In this document: in pieces, positions 1 through 9,522 of the stretch | How positions within the stretch are numbered: position 1 is the stretch's first letter | How the letters are laid out: every line of letters begins with the position of its first letter | Source: JABMNT01 sp048262655 | GTDB taxonomy: Bacteria; Pseudomonadota; Alphaproteobacteria; Rhodospirillales; Casp-alpha2 | Assembly: GCA_048262655.1 (NCBI GenBank) | Contig: JBLXEY010000009.1 | Span: forward strand, 79,715 to 143,714 | Reading direction: 5' to 3' | Length of the DNA: 64,000 bases | Notes under the pieces: generated by a model | What the model was told of the DNA's origin: nothing | The model's input: only the letters and a program-made list of their open reading frames with translations | Database searches by the model: none | Position numbers and translations under genes: made by a program

Positions 1-602
1 CCGAAGGCTTCCAGTCGATTATATCACCTGATGATGAAGACGACGGTGATGACGAGTTCGATGACCCGGACAGCATTCCAGAACCAGACCCAATTCCGCA
101 AGTTTTCACCGCAGATGACGACGATCCAGAACCTAAGCCCCGCAGGCTTGGTCTGATTATCGGAATTTCCGTTCTTGTCCTGCTGATTGCCTTGGGCGCG
201 GCCGGATTCTTCCTGAAGGCGCAGATCATCAATATGGTTCCTGCAGCAGAGGGCATCTATAAGATGTTAAGCTTTGGGGCAGATAAACCTGGTGACGGCC
301 TCAACATCCAAAACGTCAAATCATCCCGCGAGAACGAAAAAGGCTTGGAGATTCTTGTGGTTAGAGGAATCATCAAGAACATTTCGAACGTTGAACGTAC
401 CGTTCCGATGATTGTCGTTGAATTGAAGGATGGCGAAGGTCATACCATCCAGTCAGCTGAGGCAGCCCCCATTCGGAATAAACTTCAGCAAGGTGAGGAA
501 GCGAGCTTCAAAGCGCGATTGGTCGAACCTTCGCCTCTCGCCAGACAAGTGTTCACCACATTCAAAATCGATGAAGACGGCGAAGACACGGTGGCAAACT
601 AA
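1..602 (+). CDS. C-terminal part of a zinc-ribbon/DUF3426-type membrane protein (5' end outside window)
   Basis: The reading frame is open from the left edge (codons in frame with base 3) to TAA at 600-602, so the start lies upstream. The visible part has an acidic Asp/Glu/Pro-rich segment, one transmembrane helix (about bases 147-215), then a soluble domain of about 125 residues. This layout matches alphaproteobacterial proteins with an N-terminal MJ0042 zinc ribbon and a C-terminal DUF3426 domain; the zinc ribbon itself is outside the window. The domain probably lies on the periplasmic side. Function is unknown. An internal TTG at 192 is not a plausible start because the frame continues upstream through the hydrophobic helix. 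Confidence 0.7.
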   Translation, partial: EGFQSIISPDDEDDGDDEFDDPDSIPEPDPIPQVFTADDDDPEPKPRRLGLIIGISVLVLLIALGAAGFFLKAQIINMVPAAEGIYKMLSFGADKPGDGLNIQNVKSSRENEKGLEILVVRGIIKNISNVERTVPMIVVELKDGEGHTIQSAEAAPIRNKLQQGEEASFKARLVEPSPLARQVFTTFKIDEDGEDTVAN

Positions 603-647
603 TCTCTGTGCTAAGAGGCGGTTTCTACCGGCCTGAAGAACGATGCT

Positions 648-3287
648 TTAGAACCGACGCAAAAGGCGATCAATATAGTCGCGTTCCGGTTCCTTTCGGT
701 CACTGTCACCAGAACGACGGTGCAGTTCTTCCATGATCTCGCGTGACCGATAAACATCGCGTTCGGTTGGCACCTTGATGCCATTGTCATCCGTAAAGTT
801 CCCGTAGGACCCGTTGTCATTTTGACGCCCAAAGGGGTCACGATTATTACCGGGGTTCTGACCGCTGCGTTGCATGCCGGGCATCATACCAATTCCCATA
901 CCCGGGCCACGCCCCTGCATGCGCTGCGCCATTTGTTCAGCAGCTGACTCCATTCCCTGGCGCAACTTTTCCAATGCATCGGCCTGTTGCGGCACTGCAC
1001 CAGCGGCATCGCCTTCACCCAGAGCTTTGCCAGCCCCTTTCATAGACCGTTCGGCCTGGCCTAGTCCTTCTGGAATAGATCCCAGTTGCTCATCCATTTG
1101 CAACATGAGCCGTCCCAGTTCCCGACGCAACGCATCTTGCTGTCTTTGGATAGCCTCTGCATTTTCTTGAGGGGACCCTTCGCTTTGTGCGCCCTGCTGT
1201 CCCTTCTGTCCGGGACGCGGCTGCTGCAAACCCTGGCGTTGTTGCTGCTGCTGTTCGCCGCTCTCACCCGACTGAGACCGACGGAATGTCTGATCCATCA
1301 ACTGCTGTTGACGTTGGGCGAGCTCTCGCAATTCATTCATCATTTTTCTGGCCTTGGCCATTTCCTGATTCTGACGCGATTGCGCAGTGCCGTTTCGCAA
1401 ACCATCGAGCATGCGGTTCAGTTGTGAAAGCATACGTTTTGCAGCATCCATTGAACCGGTCCTTGCCAAATCGCGCGCACGATCGACCATTTTCTGAAGG
1501 TCCATCGCTTCCATCGTCCGCGAATTCGGGTTCATCGGCATCTCGGATAACCCTTGGCGTTCCATTTGTTCGGCAAGAGCTTGCATGTAGGTATTAAGGG
1601 CTTGCTGCAATTCGTCCATTAACCGCTCAAGCTCCTCGGAAGGGGCATCCTCGCGCATGGCTTTAGCCAGACGTTCCTGAACATCCCTGAGTTCCCGTTC
1701 TGCAATAGAGAGTTCGCCATCTTCAAGGCGTAATGCGGTCTCCCACAGAATATCCTGGACAGAACGAACGGCGTCTCTGCTCTGGGTATTCTGCAACCGT
1801 GAACGCGCAACAGAAATAGCCAGGAAGACAATGGTGTCATGCGCATAATGTTCGGGCCCGTTCAATAAGCCCAACAAGGTTTCAGTCGATTGTTTGACAA
1901 CGCCGGGTGTTGCCTGGTTCAGGTTTTTGCGGATTTCCACCAGAGCCCGGGCCACCGGATGTCGGAACACACGCTCGGGCAGCACCGTATCAACCGGATC
2001 GCTCACACCAACTTGTCCGGCTGAATCTTTTGCATATAAACGGACCTGGACCAGCAAACCAGCCCAGCGATGCGCCGAATAATCTCTTTCACCCTGGCCC
2101 TGCGCACGTTTCGTCCCGAATCCACGCGCCGTTAGATCAAACCGTATCTGGTCTGTCTCATCAACATCCGTACGGGAATCGGGCAGAACAAGTTCGGCCC
2201 AAACATCCTTAACCGCGAAATCATCTCGGGCTTCGAAATTGAGATTGAGGCTTGCCCGCCGTGTTTGTTTCGGTGGCTCGACAAAGGCCACAACGGGCGG
2301 GGCATCCTTAAGGACACTCACAGGCCATTCGCCCAGAACATCTTCACCAGCGCTTAATTTCAATGACGTGGCAGTCTGATCACTTTCTTCAATCTTATTT
2401 TCTGTTCTAAAATCCTTGTTGTTGTCGTTTACCCCGACACGTTCGACGCGCATTGACCTATTCCCGAGCTGCAATTGGGGTTGATCATCTGCACCGGAAA
2501 CCTGGATCAATACGGATGATCCAACCGGTATGGTCAAAGAGGCCTGGGTCGGGGACGACACGATCGTCTCCTCTTGGCCGCTCGCAGGCTTTTGCACGTC
2601 GATAGGCCCCTCAAGATATATCGGCGCCAGTCCGGTATAAGACGGCGGAGTAATCCAGACGTTAAATGCAATCTGCGTAATGTCCGCTTGTGCCGGGACA
2701 GGCAAAAATGCTCGACTGAGGCGACTTCCGTGCTCGCCGCTCGCACTGATAACAGCAATACCCAAGACCAGCAAAACAGCAAAACGCGCGCCAAACATGT
2801 CCAGCGCAGCTAGACCCGGTCGAGGCGCCAGCGGCTTCACTTTTGCTAACTCGGCCAATGCGCGTGCCTGATGCGCTTTCCATAGGGCGGAAGACGCCGC
2901 ATCATTGCGCACCCCCGCGCCAGATGTGTTCACCGCCGTATCCTGAAGTGCCGTTAGAGGACGATGCGCCAAACCGCTTTCAGCTTCGAGCCGTTTCCTA
3001 ATCTCTTCATCGCCAACAATGTATTTCTGCTGAACGGCGCGCCAAAAACAAAACGCAATCAGGCCAATGAACCCTGCCAACACAAGCCAATGGACCCCAT
3101 AGGGCAAAAGCGGCAACACATCAAAAAAGACGACAGAAAGAAAAATCGAACAAACCGTAGCAGCCGGCCATAGGTTCCGCCATAAACGTTCCCAGACAAT
3201 GATGGCATTTGCCCAGCCAAAGACTGTGAGGAGCCGGCCCACAAGTGGACTGGCGTGTCCGTTCAGATCGGGTCCCTTATCGGTCAT
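648..3287 (-). CDS. TIGR02302 / DUF4175 family membrane protein
   Basis: A protein of about 879 residues. Two hydrophobic helices near the N-terminus are followed by a large extracytoplasmic region, and the last third is rich in Gln, Met, Arg and Gly with helical stretches (an Arg/Gln-rich low-complexity run around bases 1180-1260). This is the pattern of the alphaproteobacterial TIGR02302/DUF4175 family, whose function is unknown to me. The preferred start is the ATG at 3287, because its ATG overlaps the lysA stop codon in an ATGA arrangement, the usual sign of translational coupling; a longer frame reaches 3329. The gene lies last in a leftward lysA-containing cluster. Confidence 0.8.
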   Translation of the reverse strand: MTDKGPDLNGHASPLVGRLLTVFGWANAIIVWERLWRNLWPAATVCSIFLSVVFFDVLPLLPYGVHWLVLAGFIGLIAFCFWRAVQQKYIVGDEEIRKRLEAESGLAHRPLTALQDTAVNTSGAGVRNDAASSALWKAHQARALAELAKVKPLAPRPGLAALDMFGARFAVLLVLGIAVISASGEHGSRLSRAFLPVPAQADITQIAFNVWITPPSYTGLAPIYLEGPIDVQKPASGQEETIVSSPTQASLTIPVGSSVLIQVSGADDQPQLQLGNRSMRVERVGVNDNNKDFRTENKIEESDQTATSLKLSAGEDVLGEWPVSVLKDAPPVVAFVEPPKQTRRASLNLNFEARDDFAVKDVWAELVLPDSRTDVDETDQIRFDLTARGFGTKRAQGQGERDYSAHRWAGLLVQVRLYAKDSAGQVGVSDPVDTVLPERVFRHPVARALVEIRKNLNQATPGVVKQSTETLLGLLNGPEHYAHDTIVFLAISVARSRLQNTQSRDAVRSVQDILWETALRLEDGELSIAERELRDVQERLAKAMREDAPSEELERLMDELQQALNTYMQALAEQMERQGLSEMPMNPNSRTMEAMDLQKMVDRARDLARTGSMDAAKRMLSQLNRMLDGLRNGTAQSRQNQEMAKARKMMNELRELAQRQQQLMDQTFRRSQSGESGEQQQQQRQGLQQPRPGQKGQQGAQSEGSPQENAEAIQRQQDALRRELGRLMLQMDEQLGSIPEGLGQAERSMKGAGKALGEGDAAGAVPQQADALEKLRQGMESAAEQMAQRMQGRGPGMGIGMMPGMQRSGQNPGNNRDPFGRQNDNGSYGNFTDDNGIKVPTERDVYRSREIMEELHRRSGDSDRKEPERDYIDRLLRRF

Positions 3288-4579
3288 CCGTTCTTTAGCT
3301 TGGCAGCACGACCTGCATCGGACTGCCACTTTGGAAATGTTTCAAGATCGAGCATATCTTCAATTGTCCACCGTCTGCGTATAATCGAATACTCATCCCC
3401 TTGGACCAAGACTTCAGGAACCAGTGGTCGGCTATTATAAACAGATGCCATCACCGCTGCATAGGCCCCTGCGGTTCGAACAGCTAACAAATCTCCGTTA
3501 TCTAATGCTGCCATATCCCGACCCTTGGCCAAATAGTCACCTGATTCACAGATTGGCCCGACAATATCCATTTTCAAGAGCTCGGCATCCGGTGCCGGTT
3601 CCTTAACAGGGACGACTTCATGGTAGGCGCTATATAAGGTCGGCCTGATTAAATCGTTCATCGCCCCGTCAACGATACAAAACTTGCGATCGACGCCCTC
3701 TTTCACAAAGATTACCTTTGAAATCAGAACTCCGGCATTACCCGCAATCATTCGCCCGGGTTCAAAAGAGATGTTGCAGCCCAAATGACCGACAACGTCC
3801 TCAACCATTTTTCCATATTCTACCGGACTAGGCGCTACTTCATCCTGATAGGTAATGCCCAAACCACCGCCCAGATCAAGCTGGGTAATATCATGACCGT
3901 CACCACGGAGCAGCTCGACAAATTTCACCGCCCGCGTATAGGCCTCTCGGTAGGGCGTGAGATCTGTCAATTGAGACCCAATATGCAAAGCAACACCGGC
4001 AATGCGCAGCCCTGGCAATTTGGCGGCACGGGCATAGACATCACGCGCTAACGCAATATCGATCCCGAATTTATTCTCCGACTTCCCTGTGGTGATTTTT
4101 TCATGGGTTTTGGCATCAACATCCGGGTTTATGCGAATTGCAACCTGCGCCGTTTTGCCTAAATCAACGGCAACCTTGGACAACAAATTCAGTTCGGCTT
4201 CCGATTCCGCATTAATTTGATGAACACCATCCAAAAGAGCTGCGCGCAAATCACTTTCCGTCTTGCCAACGCCTGAATATATTATTTTTTCTGCGGGAAT
4301 ACCGGCTACCAATGCGCGCTTTAACTCTCCGACGGATACGACGTCGGCGCCAGCGCCCAAACGCGCTAATGTCGCGATGACGGCAATGTTGGAATTGGCC
4401 TTAACGGCATAACATATCAGCGGATCAAGTGAGGCAACAGCATCCGCAAACACGGTATAGTGGCGCTCAAATGTGGCTGTAGAATAGACATAACACGGAG
4501 ACCCAACGTCTTCAGCGATCGTGCGAAGCGCTACATCTTCGGCATATAGCTCGCCGTTTTTATATTCAAAATGATCCAT
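3284..4579 (-). CDS. lysA: Diaminopimelate decarboxylase
   Basis: PLP-dependent fold-III decarboxylase catalysing the last step of lysine synthesis, meso-diaminopimelate to lysine plus CO2, in the cytosol. The 431-residue length is normal. The N-terminal barrel shows the PLP-lysine region (CYAVKANSN), the HIGSQ segment and the glycine-rich LDLGGGLG phosphate-binding loop; CESGDYLAKGR carries the active-site Cys found in DAP decarboxylases. The stop codon overlaps the start of the DUF4175 gene by four bases, and a small lipoprotein gene and argH lie just upstream, a common alphaproteobacterial neighbourhood. Confidence 0.97.
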   Translation of the reverse strand: MDHFEYKNGELYAEDVALRTIAEDVGSPCYVYSTATFERHYTVFADAVASLDPLICYAVKANSNIAVIATLARLGAGADVVSVGELKRALVAGIPAEKIIYSGVGKTESDLRAALLDGVHQINAESEAELNLLSKVAVDLGKTAQVAIRINPDVDAKTHEKITTGKSENKFGIDIALARDVYARAAKLPGLRIAGVALHIGSQLTDLTPYREAYTRAVKFVELLRGDGHDITQLDLGGGLGITYQDEVAPSPVEYGKMVEDVVGHLGCNISFEPGRMIAGNAGVLISKVIFVKEGVDRKFCIVDGAMNDLIRPTLYSAYHEVVPVKEPAPDAELLKMDIVGPICESGDYLAKGRDMAALDNGDLLAVRTAGAYAAVMASVYNSRPLVPEVLVQGDEYSIIRRRWTIEDMLDLETFPKWQSDAGRAAKLKNG

Positions 4580-4597
4580 TCAAAGTTATCCGTTTAA

Positions 4598-4837
4598 TTA
4601 TTTTGTTGGCGGCGTGTTCGGGTATTGCCAGAAAGATTTGGGGTCCGCGATGACTGGCGAGGTTTTCTGTTTCGCAGCAGGCGCTTCCTCAATAACTTCA
4701 AGCGGCGGCAACGGCTTGGGGTATTGAGCCGGATAGGTTGACCCATCAGGCGCCACGGGGCTTGATTTCACACCGCAAGCAGAAACCAGAATTCCGGCGC
4801 AACACCCTATCAAAACCTTCAGAAACCATGATCTCAT
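4598..4837 (-). CDS. lptM: Small LptM/YifL-like outer-membrane lipoprotein
   Basis: A short secreted lipoprotein of 79 residues: a lipoprotein signal peptide ending in the lipobox LVSAC, then Gly and a Pro-rich tail. A small lipoprotein of this kind between argH and lysA is typical of proteobacteria, and the E. coli relative LptM assists LptD maturation. That role is known from E. coli and only inferred here. I chose the ATG at 4837 because it places the signal peptide at the N-terminus; the frame is open further upstream to 4885 but would add residues ahead of the signal. The gene ends 18 bases before lysA. Confidence 0.72.
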   Translation of the reverse strand: MRSWFLKVLIGCCAGILVSACGVKSSPVAPDGSTYPAQYPKPLPPLEVIEEAPAAKQKTSPVIADPKSFWQYPNTPPTK

Positions 4838-4922
4838 ATTGTTGAACCTTTTAGATATAAAAGTCACACACCAATAGTTTAGCACTCAAATGCGCATGCC
4901 TAAATCTCAATTCGCCAGCCTC

Positions 4923-6332
4923 TTATAAAAACCGTTCTTTCGCTTGTTTACAGGCCTGCAAAACGTTCTCGGGAGCCGTTCCACCATAACTGACCCGACT
5001 GCGCAGAGAATTCTCGACACCCAGAACAGCAAAGACATCTGACGTAATTTTTGGCTCTACCGATTGCAGGTCATCTAACGACAGATCTTCCAAGCCGACC
5101 CCATTGTCTTCTGCCTTCTTGACCACTGCACCGGTGACATGATGGGCATCACGGAACGGCATGCCAAGGACCCGAACCAGCCAATCGGCGAGATCCGTCG
5201 CAGTTGCAAAGCCTTTACCGGCATCTGCAGCCATCCGGTCCGTATCAAACGTGGTGTCCCCCAACATTCCTGTCATTGCCGCCAGAGACAACATCACCGT
5301 ATCATGAGCATCAAAAACAGGCTCTTTATCCTCTTGCATGTCTTTTCCATAGGTAAGAGGGAGCCCCTTCATCACGATCAACAAGGCGTTTAGCGAACCA
5401 ATGACCCGTCCGGCTTTAGCGCGGACCAGTTCAGCGGCATCGGGGTTTCGTTTCTGCGGCATAATTGAGCTGCCCGTTGAATAGGCATCTCCCAAACGGG
5501 CATAACCAAATTGCGTCGAGCACCACAAAACATACTCTTCCGCCAGACGAGAAAGATGGACGGACGCGATCGAGAGTGCCGACAGATACTCCAATGCAAA
5601 ATCCCGATCAGAAACGGCATCGAGGGAATTTGCAGAAGGCCGATCAAATCCTAGCGCTTGTGCGGTTTGATGCCGATCAATTGGAAAAGAAGTTCCAGCC
5701 AAAGCAGCTGCTCCCAAAGGACATTCGTTCATCCGTTTGCGGCAATCCGCAAGGCGGCTGCGATCACGCCCCAGCATCTCGACATATGACAAAAGATGAT
5801 GGCCCAGGGTGACCGGCTGTGCAATTTGCAGATGCGTGAATCCGGGCATAGCACTTGCGCTATGTTGTTCTGCCTGTTGAATCAATGCCTGTTGTGTCGA
5901 CTTTATTGCAAGATCCATTTGGTCAAGCGCGTCGCGCACCCAGAGTTTGAAATCCGTCGCCACCTGGTCATTTCTGGATCTTCCCGTATGCAACCGGCCT
6001 GCTGCTTCGCCGATAATTTCCTTTAAACGGCCTTCGACATTCATATGAATATCTTCAAGAACTCGCTTAAATGTGAATTTACCCGCGTCTATTTCAGCGT
6101 ACACTTGCTCGAGTCCCTCACAAATAGATTGAACATCTTCGTGAGTAAGAATCTTTTGCGTTTCTAGCATTTTAGCATGCGCAATCGACGCCCGGATGTC
6201 TTGAGCGAAAAAACGTTGATCGAACCCTATAGAAGCATTTATCTCTTCCATAATTTCATCGGGACCGCCAGAAAAGCGGCCACCCCACATGGCACTTGCA
6301 TTGGAACCGGTTTCTTTAGTTTGGTCAGTCAT
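4923..6332 (-). CDS. argH: Argininosuccinate lyase
   Basis: Splits argininosuccinate into arginine and fumarate, the last step of arginine synthesis. The protein has about 469 residues, the usual size, and belongs to the fumarase/aspartase superfamily. Visible signatures are MWGGRFSGG near the N-terminus, HTGRSRNDQ, GFTHLQIAQP and the superfamily signature GSSIMPQKRNPD holding the catalytic Ser loop. A longer start at 6353 is possible; 6332 gives the usual short lead to MWGGRF. It is transcribed leftward toward the lipoprotein and lysA, and diverges from the thioredoxin-like gene at 6405, so the short gap 6333-6404 should hold both promoters. Confidence 0.97.
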   Translation of the reverse strand: MTDQTKETGSNASAMWGGRFSGGPDEIMEEINASIGFDQRFFAQDIRASIAHAKMLETQKILTHEDVQSICEGLEQVYAEIDAGKFTFKRVLEDIHMNVEGRLKEIIGEAAGRLHTGRSRNDQVATDFKLWVRDALDQMDLAIKSTQQALIQQAEQHSASAMPGFTHLQIAQPVTLGHHLLSYVEMLGRDRSRLADCRKRMNECPLGAAALAGTSFPIDRHQTAQALGFDRPSANSLDAVSDRDFALEYLSALSIASVHLSRLAEEYVLWCSTQFGYARLGDAYSTGSSIMPQKRNPDAAELVRAKAGRVIGSLNALLIVMKGLPLTYGKDMQEDKEPVFDAHDTVMLSLAAMTGMLGDTTFDTDRMAADAGKGFATATDLADWLVRVLGMPFRDAHHVTGAVVKKAEDNGVGLEDLSLDDLQSVEPKITSDVFAVLGVENSLRSRVSYGGTAPENVLQACKQAKERFL

Positions 6333-6404
6333 TTCCGCATCAGCCTTTGGCATAAGATTTCGAGACGTGATAGAGATTGGATAAATTGAGCGAGAGAAAA
6401 GAAC

Positions 6405-7025
6405 ATGATAGCCGACGCATCAACACCAAATACACCTTTTTCATTTATAAAATCGTCTACAAGGGCCAACTTCTGCCTCGCCGCTCTGGTTCTGGGCACC
6501 ATGATCTTCAACCCAATGTTTGCGCGCAGCGCCGCTTCATCCAGTTGCCAACCGCCAACGCACGAGTTCGGAAATTATCAGGTCATCGAAAAGCCGACGC
6601 CAGTACCAAATGTAACTTTCCAAAATGCAGCGGGTGAAGAGGTTTCTTTGGCGGACTATCGCGGGCGCGGTATCGTTCTTAATTTTTGGGCGACCTGGTG
6701 TGCTCCCTGCGTTAGGGAAATGCCACAGCTCGACCGCTTGAGTGCCTTCGTAAAAGAAAATGGCATCGACGTCCTGACCATTTCTGAAGATCGAAAGGGC
6801 CTGATTGCTGCGCCCAAGTTCTATAAAACCCATAACCTCCGCGACCTGCCGGTGCTTGCCGATCCTCGAGGAAAACTCATGCGTGCATTCAAAGCGCCTG
6901 GTCTGCCATTAACCGTATTGATAAATGCGCAAGGGCAGAGTGTCGGGCGCGTTGTCGGGCCTGCAGAGTGGGACTCGCCCGAAATCGTTGAATTCGTGCG
7001 CGCTTGCCTGTCGCCCAATAGTTAA
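6405..7025 (+). CDS. TlpA-family periplasmic thiol:disulfide oxidoreductase
   Basis: A 206-residue protein with an N-terminal signal/anchor helix (about residues 22-42) and an AhpC/TSA-thioredoxin domain. The redox motif WCAPC sits in FWATWCAPCVREMP, and the cis-Pro loop is seen as GLPLTVLI. Such proteins reduce disulfides in apocytochrome c or copper-site assembly proteins on the periplasmic side. The position divergent from argH and next to lysA recurs in alphaproteobacteria, where the gene is annotated as TlpA-like; the true client is not shown by the sequence. It ends four bases before the hemerythrin gene, which runs in the opposite direction. Confidence 0.88.
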   Translation: MIADASTPNTPFSFIKSSTRANFCLAALVLGTMIFNPMFARSAASSSCQPPTHEFGNYQVIEKPTPVPNVTFQNAAGEEVSLADYRGRGIVLNFWATWCAPCVREMPQLDRLSAFVKENGIDVLTISEDRKGLIAAPKFYKTHNLRDLPVLADPRGKLMRAFKAPGLPLTVLINAQGQSVGRVVGPAEWDSPEIVEFVRACLSPNS

Positions 7026-7028
7026 GGC

Positions 7029-7463
7029 TCAGTGTCGGACGTGAGATTTTGCGAGTGGTTGCAAATTTTCCGAGAGATAGGGCACAAACTCCATGTCGCT
7101 TTTCAAGACATGGGATACCAGCCAATTGCTTGCGAAGCTCAAAAACTCTTCAAAATCCAAATCGCGACGCAAACTTGAATACCGGTCAACACGAGCCTGA
7201 AGCCGTCGCAAAATAGATCGATGTTTCTCAGCATGCTGGGAATATCCGGGAAACGCGCAATTTCGCATGATCACTTCTTCGCGCTCAAAATGTTGTCCCG
7301 CGTAGTCAGGAAGCGACAAGATCAGTGGCTCCGCCTCTTGCAGGCGTGCCTTGCTATCACTGACGCCATGTATTGCGTTCACGATCTCAAACAAGTGCTG
7401 ATGATCGTTATCGATTTTCTGGATTCCCGTCAAAAAACGGTCCGACCACTTTATAAACGCCAT
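7029..7463 (-). CDS. Bacteriohemerythrin
   Basis: A single-domain hemerythrin of about 144 residues with a non-heme di-iron O2-binding site. The metal-ligand pattern is visible in order: His in KIDNDHQHLFE, HxxxE in QHFEREE, HxxxH in QHAEKH and HxxxxD near the C-terminus (SHVLKSD). Likely roles are oxygen storage, delivery or sensing in the cytosol. The start at 7463 gives the family N-terminus MAFIKWSDRF; the frame extends to 7517 and a second ATG lies at 7490, neither favoured. It converges with the TlpA-like gene. Confidence 0.9.
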   Translation of the reverse strand: MAFIKWSDRFLTGIQKIDNDHQHLFEIVNAIHGVSDSKARLQEAEPLILSLPDYAGQHFEREEVIMRNCAFPGYSQHAEKHRSILRRLQARVDRYSSLRRDLDFEEFLSFASNWLVSHVLKSDMEFVPYLSENLQPLAKSHVRH

Positions 7464-7609
7464 TGCCGAAACGCCATTTACGATCCCCATTTCTTTACAG
7501 CCGCGCACCCTCAGCACCGGGCAAGCTCCATCCTTATTCGAGAACCGCTTGGGTATCCCTGATCTAGATCAATCGCTGTCGACAGAAGGTCTCAAAACTG
7601 GCAGTTGAC

Positions 7610-8395
7610 CTATTTTTTTAGAAGTTCACGTAATGCCGCTAGTTCCTGTTCTACGGTATCAAGTTTCGCTTCTATGGCTTCGCCTTCGGACTTTAGCTCG
7701 GTTGCAACCATACGATGCTGTGTCTGCATCGAATCGACGATCACACCGATAAACAGGTTTATGACGGCAAAACTGGTCAAAAGAATAAAGGGCACGAAGA
7801 AAATCCAGGCATAGGGGTAGAGTTCCATGACCGGTCTGACGATGCCCATTGACCAGCTTTCCAAGGTCATGATCTGGAACAAGGAATACATGGACCGGCC
7901 GATGTGGCCGAACCACGCTGGAAAATCCGGTCCGTACAGGTTTGTCGCAAGTACAGCGCTGACGTAAAAAATCAAAAGGATCAAGGCCACAATCGATAAC
8001 ATGCCGGGAATAGCGGTTATAAATGCCTGAACCACGTTACGCATCTGCGGAACAACAGAGAGCAGCCGCAAGACCCGCAAAATCCGCAATGCACGAACGA
8101 TCGCAAAGGGACCGGACGCCGGAACCAGGGCGATGGCAACCACGATAAAGTCAAAGACATTCCAGCCATTTTTGAAAAAACCCAGTCCCCGAAACATCAT
8201 TTTTGCGGCGATTTCAATAATGAAAATGACAAGGATGCCCTTATCAAATGCAATCAGCATATCTCCATATTCAGCCATCACTTGCGGAAACGTCTCGAGG
8301 CCCAGAATAAACGCATTCAGGACAATCAGAATCGTAATTGAAAGCTGGAACCGGTCTCCTTCTACCCACTGACCGATACGTTCTCTATATGCCAT
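7610..8395 (-). CDS. Voltage-gated sodium channel, NavAb/NaChBac type
   Basis: A six-helix, single-domain voltage-gated cation channel that would work as a homotetramer in the inner membrane. S4 carries regularly spaced arginines (RALRILRVLR) and the pore has the selectivity filter TLESWSM followed by GIVRP, the same residues I recall for NavAb of Arcobacter. After S6 (INLFIGVIVDSM) comes a short heptad-like coiled coil (EAIEAKLDTVEQELAALREL), the tetramer-forming tail of this family. The start ATG at 8395 has GGAGAG five bases upstream and is preferred over 8419. Sodium selectivity is inferred from the filter. Marine bacteria often use such channels in motility and pH homeostasis. Confidence 0.95.
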   Translation of the reverse strand: MAYRERIGQWVEGDRFQLSITILIVLNAFILGLETFPQVMAEYGDMLIAFDKGILVIFIIEIAAKMMFRGLGFFKNGWNVFDFIVVAIALVPASGPFAIVRALRILRVLRLLSVVPQMRNVVQAFITAIPGMLSIVALILLIFYVSAVLATNLYGPDFPAWFGHIGRSMYSLFQIMTLESWSMGIVRPVMELYPYAWIFFVPFILLTSFAVINLFIGVIVDSMQTQHRMVATELKSEGEAIEAKLDTVEQELAALRELLKK

Positions 8396-8558
8396 TACTG
8401 CTCTCCGGGCGCTAATCATTAAGCGGGTCTCTGTGTTGACCCTTGTCAGTTTCGTGTCATAACCGTATTTAGGAGGTTTTCCAACGGCTGAAAGCTTTCA
8501 ATTAAAAAAAGTGCCGCCAAGGATTCCCGTCGGGCCAAAGAAAGGGTAATGTATTCAC

Positions 8559-8867
8559 ATGATAAAACTTGTTTCAGTATCATTAGTCTTATTGACGGTT
8601 GCGGGCTGCACCAAACCTGTCACCAAATGGCAACAATCCGGTGTTTCAGAGGCACAGTGGACGGAAGATCGCGCCGAGTGTCATGCATGGTCCCGACGCG
8701 AAGCAGAAAAAGCCTATAGAGAAGTCCCCGCGTCCTCTTCTATGAGCGAAACAGACAACAGTTTTCGACGTTTTATGGGAGGGTATGATTCCAAAAAATC
8801 CCAACAACGATTTATGGAAACCTGTCTGAGACGTTTGGGCTACCGCCCGTCGGAAAAGGGCGAATAA
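8559..8867 (+). CDS. Small lipoprotein of unknown function
   Basis: A 102-residue protein with a lipoprotein signal peptide ending in VAGC (residues 14-17), then a short charged domain with two further cysteines (in RAECHAW and METCLRRLGY) that could form a disulfide. The C-terminal pattern (CLRRLGYRP) is seen in several short proteobacterial lipoproteins of unknown function. I do not recognise a specific family. A strong intrinsic terminator follows within about ten bases, so it is probably the end of its transcript and may be monocistronic. Confidence 0.75.
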   Translation: MIKLVSVSLVLLTVAGCTKPVTKWQQSGVSEAQWTEDRAECHAWSRREAEKAYREVPASSSMSETDNSFRRFMGGYDSKKSQQRFMETCLRRLGYRPSEKGE

Positions 8868-8876
8868 GATAAAGCA

Positions 8877-8904
8877 AAGGCGGCTCCTGAAGGAGCCGCC
8901 TTTT
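8877..8904 (+). terminator. Rho-independent terminator
   Basis: A perfect 11-bp GC-rich stem (8877-8887 with 8892-8902), tetraloop TGAA, followed by a short T run. It lies just after the lipoprotein gene and before the convergent DUF1127 gene, so it may act in both directions. Confidence 0.85.
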
Positions 8905-8930
8905 CGCGCTACCGCTTGGGTGGGAGGGTC

Positions 8931-9317
8931 CTAAGCGGCGATGCGTGTATCTTCTTCGACTGTAGTCGCCGGTTGGGCGTTTGCAGTTTTCTTAATGAAC
9001 TCAATGTTGGAAGCAACAGGCTGAAGCGGTTCACGGTTGAGCGAGCCATTCAGAATAGCTTCAATATCGCCACGTGTGACGCCGATATCATCAAGCAACC
9101 GGTCATCCATTGCATAAAGCTCGCTTTGGATACGGCTGATTTCCAGCTTGTTACGTACCCAACTGACGGCTCCGGAAACAGCCTTTGAAACGGCCGTTGA
9201 AAGCGATGCGAAAATAACGGCAAAGGCTTCAGCGCGCATTTTATGAGCTTGAATTTCGACATCTGAGAGATAAATCTGATCAGCAGGCATTTTGAACGTA
9301 TAATTTGAGTTTGTCAT
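8931..9317 (-). CDS. DUF1127 domain protein (YjiS-like)
   Basis: A 128-residue protein with a DUF1127 segment around residues 64-86 (ELYAMDDRLLDDIGVTRGDIE), the signature of small Arg/Asp-rich alphaproteobacterial proteins. In related bacteria short DUF1127 proteins influence RNA turnover and phosphate or carbon metabolism; this is family knowledge. This member is longer than the usual 45-70 residues, with an N-terminal 60-residue extension and a C-terminal tail of about 40 residues. It converges with the lipoprotein gene and shares the terminator region. Confidence 0.82.
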   Translation of the reverse strand: MTNSNYTFKMPADQIYLSDVEIQAHKMRAEAFAVIFASLSTAVSKAVSGAVSWVRNKLEISRIQSELYAMDDRLLDDIGVTRGDIEAILNGSLNREPLQPVASNIEFIKKTANAQPATTVEEDTRIAA

Positions 9318-9522
9318 AATAGACTTCCATTTCTTATTCTTGCAGTGACGAACCCAGTTGAGATGCCCCAGCGGCCTTATTTGGTTCGTCGTTTAAATCT
9401 TACAAAGAGAACATAGTCCGATCGTCAAAATAAAAAACTGCTAATGCTGCAGCGCAGCAATGCATTCTACGCATAGCTAGAAACGCCTTGCCAGACGCAC
9501 ATCCATTACTTAGCTTTGGCTC

